8,929 bases of DNA from a bacterium (GCA_019750655.1 JAIEOG010000144.1:1-8929); one strand, 5' to 3'; counted from the first letter of the stretch, positions 1-7,025 are shown. Notes: generated by a model from the sequence alone, not told the origin. A program made the numbers and translations.

Positions 1-1
1 G

Positions 2-505
2 GAAGCCCGTTTGGTGCTAACGGGTGTGGTGCCGACCGATGTGGCTCGCACGGCGCTGGAAAAGAAAGCGCGTGAGCTGCCTGCGGAGGGGTTCGCGCTC
101 GAGGTTTCTCTAACGGTCGCTGTGCCCAACCCCGCACCGGCCTTGGCGAGTACTCTGCGGCGGGATTTGGAATCCACCAAGCTACGGTTTCAGTTTGCTT
201 CGATTCAGCTCACCAGCTCGAGCGAGCCTTTGCTCGATCCGCTCGTCGAATTAGTCAAAGGCGCGCCCGAACTGCGCTTGAGAATTACGGGACACACGGA
301 TTCCGTGGGCAGCGCTGCTTTTAACCAAGCGCTGAGTGAGCGCCGCGCAGCTTCGATTGCGCAAATGCTGCTTTCACAGGGTGTATCGTCGGCCTCTCTG
401 GTGACGGAAGGCCGAGGCGAATCGCAGCCGGAATCGGACAATCGGTCCGATCGCGGGCGAGCGAAAAACCGCCGCGTGGAATTTGAACTTCTGGGAGGAA
501 CCTAA
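2..505 (+). CDS. BON/OmpA-family peptidoglycan-binding protein (5' partial)
   Basis: This is the C-terminal part of an outer-membrane or periplasmic protein that anchors to peptidoglycan. The reading frame is open to the left window edge, so the TTG at 11 is probably an internal Leu codon and the true start lies outside. Counting that codon as residue 1, residues 1-38 resemble the end of a BON domain (LTGVVP followed by a helix and a final strand). Residues 58-162 form an OmpA C-terminal domain. It contains TGHTD with Asp97 and LSERRA with Arg112. Their spacing of 15 equals that of the diaminopimelate-binding Asp271/Arg286 pair of E. coli OmpA. The closing motif GRAKNRRVEF is also typical. 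A BON plus OmpA arrangement is known in OmpATb/ArfA-like proteins. The stop lies 1 nt before the ATG of the next gene, so the two are probably co-transcribed. Family assignment is firm; the N-terminal domains are unseen. Confidence 0.9.
   Translation, partial: EARLVLTGVVPTDVARTALEKKARELPAEGFALEVSLTVAVPNPAPALASTLRRDLESTKLRFQFASIQLTSSSEPLLDPLVELVKGAPELRLRITGHTDSVGSAAFNQALSERRAASIAQMLLSQGVSSASLVTEGRGESQPESDNRSDRGRAKNRRVEFELLGGT
494..500 (+). promoter_or_regulatory. Ribosome binding site of the coiled-coil/HhH gene
   Basis: GGAGGAA lies 6 nt before the ATG at 507, inside the last codons of the OmpA-type gene. It decides the start: the longer frame beginning at 483 would put this Shine-Dalgarno inside the gene and would add a non-hydrophobic extension before the membrane segment. 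The position also fits translational coupling to the upstream gene. Confidence 0.85.
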
Positions 506-506
506 A

Positions 507-2048
507 ATGGTCTACCTGGCTATCCAAACGTTCGCCTTACTGGCCGCCACGGCCGTGGCATTTTTCGCCTTAGGGTATGGCTACCACCGAAAATTTTCAC
601 GAGCGAGGCTGGAGGTGAGCGATCAGCCGCCCGCGGACCCACCGCCTCACCACGAACACCAGCAAGAGGAGGATCCGCAGCACAACGCCTTTGTCCGTGC
701 CTTGCGCGATCAGCTTCTCTCGAAGGAACGCGAGCTAGCAGTCGCTTTGGAGCGAGCGGGATCGGTAGCTACGGTGCATCCACCCCCTGAATCTCAAGTG
801 GAACTCGATCGCCTGCGGGCGGGAATGGAGAATTTGAAGGGTTTCAACCGCGATCTCGAGGCGCGCAACCGCGAATTGGCTGAACGCTCGCTATTTCTCG
901 AGCGGGAGCTGGAAGAGATGCGCCAGCAGGACTTCCGGGAAACGCCCGCAGAAATGCCGGCGCCGCCGCCTCCACCCAGTGCTCCTGAGGTGAGTTTGGA
1001 GGATTTCCGGGTTTTGACCGCTGAACTCTCGCTTAAAAGCGCGCAAACCGAGGAAATGCGTCTGGAGACAGAGCGTCTGGCGGATGTCGTTCGCCAGGCC
1101 CGCCAAGAGGCGGAAGAAGCCCGTGCGCAGCTCGAAGCACACCAGCACCAGGGCGAGGCACGCGAAGGTGTTTGGCGCGAGCAGGAAGAAGAGTGGGAAA
1201 GCCTTTTGGCGGAGCGCGAAGCTATGCGCTCTATCCGGCATTCCTTGGAAAGCGCTTTGGCGATTTCCCAATCTGAAGTCCTGAGCTTGCGCGAGGAGCT
1301 CGAAAATCGCCCCGAAGTCAGGGTCGAGGTTCCCGCTCCGGCACCAGCGCCCGTCGTTCTCGCCACGGTTCCCGATGTGGAAGTGCAGGGGGATCTGGAG
1401 AACGCTGCCCGCGCTATCTGGGAAGACGAAGAGACGTCCTTAGAGACAGTCCTCGAAGACGGATCGGAAGTCCTGGAAAAGCTCGATGGCCTTTCTCGCC
1501 AAAATGAACAGATGCAAGCTGAGTTCCGCGAGAAGATCCTGGGGCTAGAGGCCACGATCGCGCACTTGCGCAGCGATAATGAAATGGCGCTTGCGACGGT
1601 GATTGAGCTCACCCAACGGCCCGAATCTACGCCGTCTGAAATGGATTGGGCTCCAGCGCCGGTGATGCCGGATACGGAGCGTGATGCCTTGGTGGAAGCG
1701 CTTTGGCGTGAAGAAAAAGATTCCGCCAATCAGCTGCGTTTGGCCTTGGAAGAAAAAGAGCGCGCGCTGCGGGATTTAGAAGCTAAAGTGCGTTCGCTCT
1801 CGGCGAAAGCCAATCCGGATCTAATGGGACCAGATGATCTGGAACTCATCAAAGGCATTGGTCCGTATATCCGCAATGTCTTGGATCGCGATTTTGGCAT
1901 CCGAACATTCGAACAGCTCGCGCACTTATCGCCGTCGCAAGCCGAGGCGATATCTCAAAGGCTGTTCTTCAAAGACAAAATCCAACGTGAAGACTGGCGC
2001 GGCCAGGCCCGGACGCTGCACTTCAAAAAATACCAACAGGCCGCTTAA
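507..2048 (+). CDS. Membrane-anchored coiled-coil protein with C-terminal helix-hairpin-helix (COG3743-like) domain
   Basis: A 513-residue protein whose precise role is unknown. Residues 3-25 form one hydrophobic segment followed by HRKFSRAR, so by the positive-inside rule the bulk is cytoplasmic. Residues about 60-145, 160-270 and 320-435 are rich in Glu, Gln, Arg, Leu and Ala with coiled-coil periodicity. They are broken by proline-rich linkers at about 147-160 and 270-288. Residues 436-513 form a compact domain starting with DDLELIKGIGPYI; the KGIGP core (449-453) is a helix-hairpin-helix DNA-binding type signature. The later FEQLAHLS and DWRGQA elements match the family annotated as predicted 5' DNA nuclease, flap endonuclease-like H3TH (COG3743). 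No separate nuclease catalytic domain is visible, so nuclease activity is doubtful and DNA or protein binding is more likely. It sits directly behind the OmpA-type gene. Its stop codon overlaps that of aguB by 4 bp. Confidence 0.85.
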   Translation: MVYLAIQTFALLAATAVAFFALGYGYHRKFSRARLEVSDQPPADPPPHHEHQQEEDPQHNAFVRALRDQLLSKERELAVALERAGSVATVHPPPESQVELDRLRAGMENLKGFNRDLEARNRELAERSLFLERELEEMRQQDFRETPAEMPAPPPPPSAPEVSLEDFRVLTAELSLKSAQTEEMRLETERLADVVRQARQEAEEARAQLEAHQHQGEAREGVWREQEEEWESLLAEREAMRSIRHSLESALAISQSEVLSLREELENRPEVRVEVPAPAPAPVVLATVPDVEVQGDLENAARAIWEDEETSLETVLEDGSEVLEKLDGLSRQNEQMQAEFREKILGLEATIAHLRSDNEMALATVIELTQRPESTPSEMDWAPAPVMPDTERDALVEALWREEKDSANQLRLALEEKERALRDLEAKVRSLSAKANPDLMGPDDLELIKGIGPYIRNVLDRDFGIRTFEQLAHLSPSQAEAISQRLFFKDKIQREDWRGQARTLHFKKYQQAA

Positions 2049-2056
2049 ATCCGGCC
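2025..2056 (-). terminator. Weak candidate terminator for the aguA-aguB operon
   Basis: The arms GGCCG (2039-2043) and CGGCC (2052-2056) flank an 8-nt loop that contains the overlapping stop codons of the coiled-coil gene and aguB. Read on the - strand, the stem is followed after 8 nt by six T (2030-2025). The stem is short and the T-run is displaced, so this is a weak intrinsic terminator at best. On the + strand no T-run follows. Confidence 0.25.
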
Positions 2057-2908
2057 ATCTTGTGTGGTGAGTGCCTTATAGAGTTCTGGGCGCCGATCGC
2101 GGAAGAATCCCCAGGCCGCGCGTGCGGCTTGTTGGGCAGCGAAATCAAAGTCCGCGTAAATCACGCCTTCTTTATCCGACTCTAGCTCGGCTACTTTCAC
2201 GCCCGTTTCATCGGCAATAAAGCTATGGCCATAGAAATGCTCTTTGCCTTCTGAACCCGTGCGATTTGCGGCGATGACGGGGATTACGTTCGAAACAGCG
2301 TGCCCGATCATGGCGCGTTGCCAGCGGTCTTTAGTCGCAAAGGGATCGGCCAAAGCAGGTTCGGAACCAATCGCTGTAGGGTAGAGTAGCGCTTGCGCGC
2401 CCTGAAGTGCCATGGCACGAGCGCACTCCGGAAACCATTGGTCCCAGCAGATGGCCACCCCTAAGCGGCCGTGCTTCGTGTCCCAGACACGGAAGCCCGT
2501 ATTGCCGGGATTGAAGTAATACTTTTCTTCATAACCCGGGCCGTCAGGAATGTGGCTCTTGCGGTAAACACCCAAGACATCGCCCGTCGCGTCCACGATG
2601 GCGATGCTATTATAGTGTGCTTGGCCTTCCCGCTCGAAAAACGAGACGGGGATCACGACATTCAAACTCCGAGCCAGCTTCTGAAAGCGGGTGATGAGCG
2701 GGTGCTCTGCGGCGGGTAGGGCGCGGGCAAAAAATTCTTCGCGCTCTTCTTTGCAGAAGTAATAACCCTGGAAAAGCTCCGACGGTAGAACGATGTTGGC
2801 GCCTTCTTTGGCGGCTTTCTCGACGAAGCTTGCGACTTTCTCCGCATTTTGCGTGAGGTCGTCGCTCAGTGTGCACTGGATCGCTGCGAAGCGCGTTTTA
2901 TTTGCCAC
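2045..2908 (-). CDS. aguB: N-carbamoylputrescine amidase
   Basis: This enzyme hydrolyses N-carbamoylputrescine to putrescine, CO2 and ammonia, the last step of the agmatine route, in the cytoplasm. The protein of 287 residues has the usual length of this carbon-nitrogen hydrolase (nitrilase superfamily) branch. The catalytic triad is intact: Glu44 in LPSELFQG, Lys117 in YRKSHIPDGPGY, and Cys154 in VAICWDQWFPE. The segment KSHIPDGPGYEEKYYFNPG and the C-terminal WGFFRDRRPELY are typical of AguB rather than of other nitrilases. I chose the GTG start at 2908 because AGGGAG lies 6 nt upstream and the family start (xxTRFAAIQ) follows at once; the open frame continues further upstream but would run into aguA. 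The start overlaps the end of aguA by 11 bp, which indicates translational coupling. The adjacent agmatine deiminase strongly supports the assignment. Confidence 0.95.
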   Translation of the reverse strand: MANKTRFAAIQCTLSDDLTQNAEKVASFVEKAAKEGANIVLPSELFQGYYFCKEEREEFFARALPAAEHPLITRFQKLARSLNVVIPVSFFEREGQAHYNSIAIVDATGDVLGVYRKSHIPDGPGYEEKYYFNPGNTGFRVWDTKHGRLGVAICWDQWFPECARAMALQGAQALLYPTAIGSEPALADPFATKDRWQRAMIGHAVSNVIPVIAANRTGSEGKEHFYGHSFIADETGVKVAELESDKEGVIYADFDFAAQQAARAAWGFFRDRRPELYKALTTQDGRI

Positions 2909-3929
2909 GAGGAGCTCCCTGTTTGGGTTGTTGCTGAGTGATGCAGTGGAAAGCGCCGCCGCCACGGAGCAGGACCTGTGCGGAAACGCCAATGACCTTG
3001 CGGCCCGGAAAAAGCGGAGCGAGGGCTTCCAATGCGAGTTTGTCAGCGGGCACGCCATAAAGCGGAACCACGACGCTGTGGTTGGCGATGTAAAAATTCA
3101 CATAGCTCGCGGGCAGGATGCGTTCCCCGTCGGTCACTTTGCCCGGAGAAGGGACCGTGTGCACTTTGAGCTGCCGGCCGCGTGCGTCGGTAAACCCGGC
3201 CAAGGTTTTCTGGATTTCTTCTAGAACGGCGGTATTGGGATCGTCTTTTCCGTTAGGCCGCATGCAAACCACTTCACCGGGGGCGATAAAGCGCGCCAAG
3301 GTATCGATGTGTCCGTCGGTGTGGTCGTTTAATAAACCGTCGCGCAGCCAGAGCACTTTTTCGACGCCTAGAGCGTGGCGCAGTTTGTTCTCTAGTTCAA
3401 AACGTTCAAAGCCCGGATTTCGATTCGGGTTGAGCAAGCATTGCGCTGTGGTGAGGCAAGTGCCTTCGCCATCCACTTCTATGGAGCCGCCTTCCAAGAC
3501 GAAGGGAAACTCGAGTTGCCGTGTTTTGGAAACGGTCGCTATGTTTTTTCCGACGGTGTCGTCATTCGGGAGGTTATACTTGCCGCCCCAACCATTGAAC
3601 TGGAAAACCGCCGCTGCTTGGCCCGTCTTGGAAACGAGAAATACGGGGGCTGTGTCCCGGAGCCAGATGTCGCCAAAGCCAATATCGTGGAAAGTCGCGG
3701 GCAGGGCAGCGAGTTCTCGCCGGGCTTCCGCACCGCGGCCCTCGGCGAAGAGTACTTGTAGGTGTTCGGGCGTTTCACCTGCCGGTGTGTAGGTAATGGC
3801 CTCGCACAGGCTTTTGAATTCTTTTTGGACGGCAGCGAGATCTTCCTCGCCCCAGAGATTCGCGTGGCTCGGCCAAGCGACCCATACGGCCGTGTGAGGC
3901 TCCCATTCAGCTGGCATGGTGTAATTCAT
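2898..3929 (-). CDS. aguA: Agmatine deiminase
   Basis: It converts agmatine to N-carbamoylputrescine and ammonia, feeding AguB in the arginine decarboxylase pathway of putrescine synthesis. The 343-residue protein belongs to the peptidyl-arginine-deiminase-like family (PF04371, guanidine-modifying fold). Visible signatures are the N-terminal MPAEWEPHTAVWVAWP, GDIWLRDTAP (87-95), LEGGSIEVDG (145-154), DHTDGHID (202-209) with the catalytic His207, and the C-terminal RGGGAFHCITQQQP with the nucleophile Cys329. All expected catalytic residues are present. The ATG at 3929 is preceded by AAGGGA (3943-3938) at 8 nt; the next ATG, at residue 5, is an alternative. It is the first gene of a two-gene operon with aguB. 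No arginine decarboxylase is in the window, so agmatine must come from a gene elsewhere or from outside the cell. Confidence 0.96.
   Translation of the reverse strand: MNYTMPAEWEPHTAVWVAWPSHANLWGEEDLAAVQKEFKSLCEAITYTPAGETPEHLQVLFAEGRGAEARRELAALPATFHDIGFGDIWLRDTAPVFLVSKTGQAAAVFQFNGWGGKYNLPNDDTVGKNIATVSKTRQLEFPFVLEGGSIEVDGEGTCLTTAQCLLNPNRNPGFERFELENKLRHALGVEKVLWLRDGLLNDHTDGHIDTLARFIAPGEVVCMRPNGKDDPNTAVLEEIQKTLAGFTDARGRQLKVHTVPSPGKVTDGERILPASYVNFYIANHSVVVPLYGVPADKLALEALAPLFPGRKVIGVSAQVLLRGGGAFHCITQQQPKQGAPRGK
2915..2920 (-). promoter_or_regulatory. Ribosome binding site deciding the GTG start of aguB
   Basis: Read on the - strand, AGGGAG is followed by the 6-nt spacer CTCCTC and then GTG (2908-2906). 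It lies within the last codons of aguA. It favours the GTG over the much longer upstream open frame that begins near 3058. Confidence 0.75.
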
Positions 3930-3962
3930 GGTCTCTATCCCTTGTCCCGTTCCCTATCATGA

Positions 3963-3992
3963 TTGACGGCAGCGCGCACGCGCTGCGATAAC
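3963..3992 (+). promoter_or_regulatory. Candidate promoter of the 4005 gene with palindromic spacer
   Basis: TTGACG (3963-3968, five of six matches to the -35 consensus) and GATAAC (3987-3992, four of six to the -10 consensus) are separated by 18 nt. Transcription would start close to 3999, giving a leader of only about 6 nt before the ATG at 4005. No Shine-Dalgarno is present there. The prediction is by consensus only. Confidence 0.45.
3969..3986. promoter_or_regulatory. 18-bp inverted repeat, candidate operator
   Basis: The arms GCAGCGCG and CGCGCTGC are perfect 8-bp inverted repeats around a central CA. The repeat lies in the 75-bp region between aguA and the divergent gene at 4005, and it exactly fills the spacer of the candidate + strand promoter. 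No T-run follows on either strand, so it does not look like a terminator. A dimeric repressor site is the simplest reading. Whether it also controls aguA is unknown. Confidence 0.5.
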
Positions 3993-4004
3993 CCCGGCAA
4001 TAGT

Positions 4005-4739
4005 ATGAACATCCGCTCAGCTGTTTCAAAGATCCAAAAACGGGGAATTCTCCTAGTTTACCCCCTGCAAAACCGTCCGGAGCCTCGTTCGCTTTGGTCG
4101 GAATTTTTTCCACGGTCGAAAATGCGCTGGGAATGGGATTCAGAAGGGGACGACCGGGTCGCCGATCTGTGGCATTTGAAAACGGGGCTCTCGGGTTCCG
4201 GCAAAACGGTTTACGCGAAATGGTTCCAGGGCCGAGCAACCTTCTTTTCCAAAGAGCTTTTTCCCAAACTGCTTTGCGCGCTGGGCGGCTCCGAAGCCCA
4301 GCTTTCCCCTGCGGCGCGGCGGATTTTGCGAGTGTTGGAAGAAGATTCCCCGCTCTCGACGAAGGAATTGCGCCGGCGTTCAGGCCACGGCACCAAAGCG
4401 GACGAACGCGCGTATGAAAAAGCTCTGAAGGAACTCTGGGGCCCGCTGTTCATCGTCGGTTACGGCGAGGTGGAAGACGGCGCTTTTCCTTCGCTCGCCA
4501 TTGGGGCGACAAGCCTGCTATTCGACGATCTTTGGGCAGAAGCCCAGAAACTCGATCCACAAGAGTGTGCGGCCGAGCTGGCGAAAACTTTGGGCGAAGA
4601 AAACCCGTTCTACCGGCACTTCCTTAAGGTTAAGAAAGCCACCAGCGCCGCGCCTGCGCCTAAAGCGCGCGTTTCCCGTGCGACGAAGGGGAGCGTTGGC
4701 GGGACCTTGCGCTACGAAGATCTCATCGGCCGGCGTTAG
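4005..4739 (+). CDS. Conserved protein of unknown function, possibly AlkZ-related (winged-helix-like middle region)
   Basis: A soluble 244-residue protein. Its N-terminal half carries what I recall as the conserved core of a family sometimes labelled AlkZ-related: LLVYPLQNRPEPRSLW (16-31), RWEWDSEGDDRV (41-52), LWHL (55-58) and VYAKWFQGRATFFS (69-82). Residues 100-160 (LSPAARRILRVL, LSTKELRRRSG, then a second helical segment and a GYGEVEDGAFPSL hairpin) look like a winged helix. This would fit a DNA-binding or base-recognition role, but no catalytic motif is identifiable and the link to AlkZ glycosylases rests on memory only. A low-complexity Ala/Lys/Pro tail (211-232) precedes the end. I chose the ATG at 4005; a TTG at 3963 in the same frame coincides with the -35 box. 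The gene is monocistronic, and its stop overlaps that of the mannosyltransferase by 4 bp. Confidence 0.6.
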   Translation: MNIRSAVSKIQKRGILLVYPLQNRPEPRSLWSEFFPRSKMRWEWDSEGDDRVADLWHLKTGLSGSGKTVYAKWFQGRATFFSKELFPKLLCALGGSEAQLSPAARRILRVLEEDSPLSTKELRRRSGHGTKADERAYEKALKELWGPLFIVGYGEVEDGAFPSLAIGATSLLFDDLWAEAQKLDPQECAAELAKTLGEENPFYRHFLKVKKATSAAPAPKARVSRATKGSVGGTLRYEDLIGRR

Positions 4740-6151
4740 TCGGGGCAAGCAATCGGTTGAAAAGCTTCCAAGGGGCCACGCCGCGCATTGCGCGGGTTGG
4801 TGTGGACGAGCAAGGCTTCTAAGCCCGTTGGGTGGAAGCGAGCCACGGGTCGGAAACGCGATAACCAGTTTTCGGGCAAGGGCACATCCCAGCGGGTTAC
4901 CACCAAGCGGCTACAGTCGCGCGGGGAGTAGTCCGCAGACGCGAAACTCCCCCATTCAATCGTGCGCGCGATAAAAGCTTGGGGGCGGATGGCGAGCGCA
5001 CCATCCAGTGCGTCGACGGCTTGGATCTGAGAGTGCCGAGTCAGCCACCCCGCGAGTGATACGACATTGTTTTGCGGGATGCTGAGCGTGACGGCGAAAA
5101 GCAAAACGCCATTAAGCGCCAGAAACCAGCGAAGCCGCCAGCGAGCGTGGCCCTCCCACAGGAAATCGAGCAAGGGTACCAAACAGACGAGCAAGAGCGG
5201 CAAGACAGGGACAATGAAACGGTCTTCCTTATGAGGCGAGATAGAATGCGCGAGCGTGAAAATCACAAGATAACCCAACGGCGCCCAGAGCGGCTGGTAC
5301 GCGCGTTTCCAATCCAAACCCCGGTAGCGAGAGAAAAGCGCGGGCGGCAACGTCAGGCCGAAGAGCAGTAGAATAAAAGTATAAAACGGCATCACGCCGT
5401 AGTGCTCTCCGGAGTTGGTTAGGTTGTAGCCGACATAGCTTCGCAACTGCCCATGGAACTCTCCACGCAGAAAAACATCGGGCAATCCCGTTAAGACAAA
5501 CAGCGCGGCAGCGGTGAGGGCAAAGACCGTGCACTCTTTTGCCGAACGGCGTAGCAACACGGCTGAGGCCAGCGCCGCGCCACAGACGCCCGCCTGAAAA
5601 CGGAAGAGACACGCCACGGATAAAAAGAGCAGAGCCGCTGCCCATTCTGCGTCGGCTTTCCCCGGTGGCCGTCGAAATGCGCGCACGCCAAAGGCCGCGC
5701 TGAGGCTGAGCCAAGGCATGGCGAGCGATTCAATCATGGGCCGGCTGAGAAAGAGCGGCATTAGAAAGTAAAAGCCGATTAGGAAAAGGGCAAAGGTGCG
5801 GGCTCGCGTTCCTTCGGCGAAGAGAGTTCGTACTAAGAAGGCTTGAGCCAAGAAAGAAAAAACGCCCAGTAAAGCAAAGGTGAAGCGCAACTGCCAGAGT
5901 GGGTCTTGCATGCCGAGAGCGAGAGCCATGCGAGTTAAGCCGCGCAGAAAAAGTTTCGGCAGGTACGGGTGCACACCATCTTGGGGCGCTATGGCCGGAA
6001 GACTTTGCGCTGGCACCATGATCGCAAAACCATTGCTGTAATCGTCCAGCGCAATGATACCGACGTTATAAAGGCCCGTGAAAAGCACGAGCGCGAGGCC
6101 CGCCCAGAGCAGCTTAGATTCAAGGTTCCGCAGGAGCATGCTCTTTGGCAT
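4736..6151 (-). CDS. GT22-type (ALG9/PIG-B-like) polytopic mannosyltransferase
   Basis: An integral membrane glycosyltransferase of 471 residues, predicted to use a lipid-linked sugar such as polyprenyl-phosphate mannose. Key signatures are the acidic pair in ALDDYSNG (Asp36/Asp37) just after the first membrane segment (12-34), SRPMIESL (136-143), FRFQAG (183-188), and SPHKEDRFI (305-313). HKExRF is the hallmark of eukaryotic GT22 mannosyltransferases (ALG9, ALG12, PIG-B, SMP3). About 9-10 hydrophobic segments cover residues 12-360. Residues 370-471 form a soluble C-terminal domain, probably extracytoplasmic. Starts at 6187, 6151 and 6139 are possible. I used 6151 because 6187 overlaps the divergent start of the MscS gene; none has a convincing Shine-Dalgarno. 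The acceptor is unknown, and no lipid-glycan cluster surrounds it. Confidence 0.8.
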   Translation of the reverse strand: MPKSMLLRNLESKLLWAGLALVLFTGLYNVGIIALDDYSNGFAIMVPAQSLPAIAPQDGVHPYLPKLFLRGLTRMALALGMQDPLWQLRFTFALLGVFSFLAQAFLVRTLFAEGTRARTFALFLIGFYFLMPLFLSRPMIESLAMPWLSLSAAFGVRAFRRPPGKADAEWAAALLFLSVACLFRFQAGVCGAALASAVLLRRSAKECTVFALTAAALFVLTGLPDVFLRGEFHGQLRSYVGYNLTNSGEHYGVMPFYTFILLLFGLTLPPALFSRYRGLDWKRAYQPLWAPLGYLVIFTLAHSISPHKEDRFIVPVLPLLLVCLVPLLDFLWEGHARWRLRWFLALNGVLLFAVTLSIPQNNVVSLAGWLTRHSQIQAVDALDGALAIRPQAFIARTIEWGSFASADYSPRDCSRLVVTRWDVPLPENWLSRFRPVARFHPTGLEALLVHTNPRNARRGPLEAFQPIACPD

Positions 6152-6173
6152 ACCCGCAAACCCGGCGGCTGTG

Positions 6174-6179
6174 TATCCT
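6174..6179 (+). promoter_or_regulatory. Candidate -10 box for leaderless mscS-like transcript
   Basis: TATCCT ends 6 nt before the ATG at 6186. No Shine-Dalgarno is visible. On the other strand the overlapping TAGGAT (6180-6175) could be a -10 for the divergent mannosyltransferase. No good -35 is seen for either, so this is tentative. Confidence 0.3.
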
Positions 6180-6185
6180 AATCTC

Positions 6186-7025
6186 ATGTCGGAAACACAG
6201 CGCATCCTCGCCGAACGATTCCTGAGCACACTCATCTTGATCTTGCTGATTACCATCGCTCGGTGGGCTGGGATCCGCGTGCTGCGCAAGGCGCGCTTCA
6301 ACGATGCCGACACGCGGCGTCGCTGGATCGTCCAATACAAGAACGCTATGGTGCTGGTGCTGCTCGTCGGTATCGTGATCATCTGGGCGGCGCAGCTGCG
6401 TTCTTTCGCTCTTGGACTTGTCGCCTTGGCCGTCGCGATTGTGGTTGCGACCAAAGAAATGATCTTGTGCCTGCTCGGGGGCCTGCTCAAGGCCAGCACG
6501 CGCCCTTTTGATATTGGCGACAGCATCGAGATCGCGCACGCGCGTGGCCAGGTGATCGATCACAATCTTTTCACGACAACGCTCATGGAAATGGGCCCGG
6601 AAGGCTACTTGCACCAATACACAGGCCGCACGGTGGTTCTGCCCAATAGCTTGTTCCTGACTCAGTCGCTCTTCAACTTCACGTCTTCGAATCGCTACGT
6701 GCTGCATACATTCTTGATCCCCGCACGGCCGCCCGTCGACTGGCGCAAAATCGAGACGGCTCTGCTGTCTGCTGCCGAAGAAGAATGTGCGCCGTATTTG
6801 CGGGAAGCGCGCAGTTATATGGAATTAATGGGACACAAAGAAGGTTTGGATTCCCCGAGTGCGGATCCGCGGGTTTCGCTACACCTTACAGAAACCGAGC
6901 GTTGGGATTTCGTGGTGCGCTTGCCAGTGCCTGCTGCGCGCCGCGGGAAAATCGAACAAGCTGTGTTAAAGCGTTTCCTCGACAAAATCGGCCCCGAAGG
7001 CCGCATCGGCACACCGAAGATTTAA
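6186..7025 (+). CDS. MscS-family mechanosensitive channel protein
   Basis: A 279-residue small-conductance mechanosensitive channel homologue of the inner membrane; such channels release solutes on hypo-osmotic shock. Hydrophobic segments lie at about 11-34, 52-70 and 72-100. The third is the pore-lining helix; it is Ala/Gly/Val rich and ends in LLGGLLKAS. It runs into the MscS beta-domain signature RPFDIGDSIEI (106-116), then GQVIDHNLFTT (121-131) and GRTVVLPNSLF (147-157). The C-terminal alpha/beta vestibule domain follows to residue 279. The length is close to E. coli MscS (286 residues). The ATG at 6186 has no Shine-Dalgarno, but TATCCT lies 6 nt upstream, so the transcript may be leaderless. 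It is divergent from the mannosyltransferase and overlaps the methyltransferase stop by 4 bp. Confidence 0.9.
   Translation: MSETQRILAERFLSTLILILLITIARWAGIRVLRKARFNDADTRRRWIVQYKNAMVLVLLVGIVIIWAAQLRSFALGLVALAVAIVVATKEMILCLLGGLLKASTRPFDIGDSIEIAHARGQVIDHNLFTTTLMEMGPEGYLHQYTGRTVVLPNSLFLTQSLFNFTSSNRYVLHTFLIPARPPVDWRKIETALLSAAEEECAPYLREARSYMELMGHKEGLDSPSADPRVSLHLTETERWDFVVRLPVPAARRGKIEQAVLKRFLDKIGPEGRIGTPKI
6984..7003 (-). terminator. Candidate intrinsic terminator of the DNA methyltransferase gene, inside the mscS-like coding end
   Basis: Read on the - strand, CGGCC, the loop TTCGG and GGCCG form a 5-bp all-GC stem. It is followed by A and then TTTT (6987-6984). It starts about 18 nt after the methyltransferase stop, within the last codons of the opposite gene. 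The short T-run makes it moderate at best, but position and orientation fit. Confidence 0.35.

Noticed and set aside
794..1729. 311-codon open frame on the - strand opposite the coiled-coil gene
   Set aside because: Its product is a Ser/Arg-rich low-complexity chain, as expected from the antisense of a Glu/Leu-rich coiled coil. It has no domain or plausible start and lies fully inside a convincing gene.
2909..3058. N-terminal extension of aguB by 50 residues
   Set aside because: It overlaps aguA, adds residues absent from the family, and ignores the Shine-Dalgarno-supported GTG at 2908.
2793..3792. Open frames on the + strand across aguA/aguB (up to 224 codons)
   Set aside because: They are shadows of well-identified genes on the other strand, with no recognisable domains.
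4185..4208. Walker A-like GLSGSGKT in the 4005 gene (residues 61-68)
   Set aside because: It matches GxxxxGKT by letter, but there is no preceding hydrophobic strand, no Walker B, and the segment sits in what looks like a variable linker between conserved blocks. A chance match is more likely.
4781..4795. 6-bp GC hairpin CCGCGC-ATT-GCGCGG downstream of the 4005 gene
   Set aside because: It lies inside the mannosyltransferase coding sequence and is followed by GTTGGTG with no T-run, so it is not supported as a terminator.
6188..6526. N-terminal extension of the mannosyltransferase frame (about 113 codons)
   Set aside because: It is entirely antisense to the mscS-like gene, is Ser/Thr/Arg-rich with no membrane-protein character, and the family's first helix begins only after 6151.
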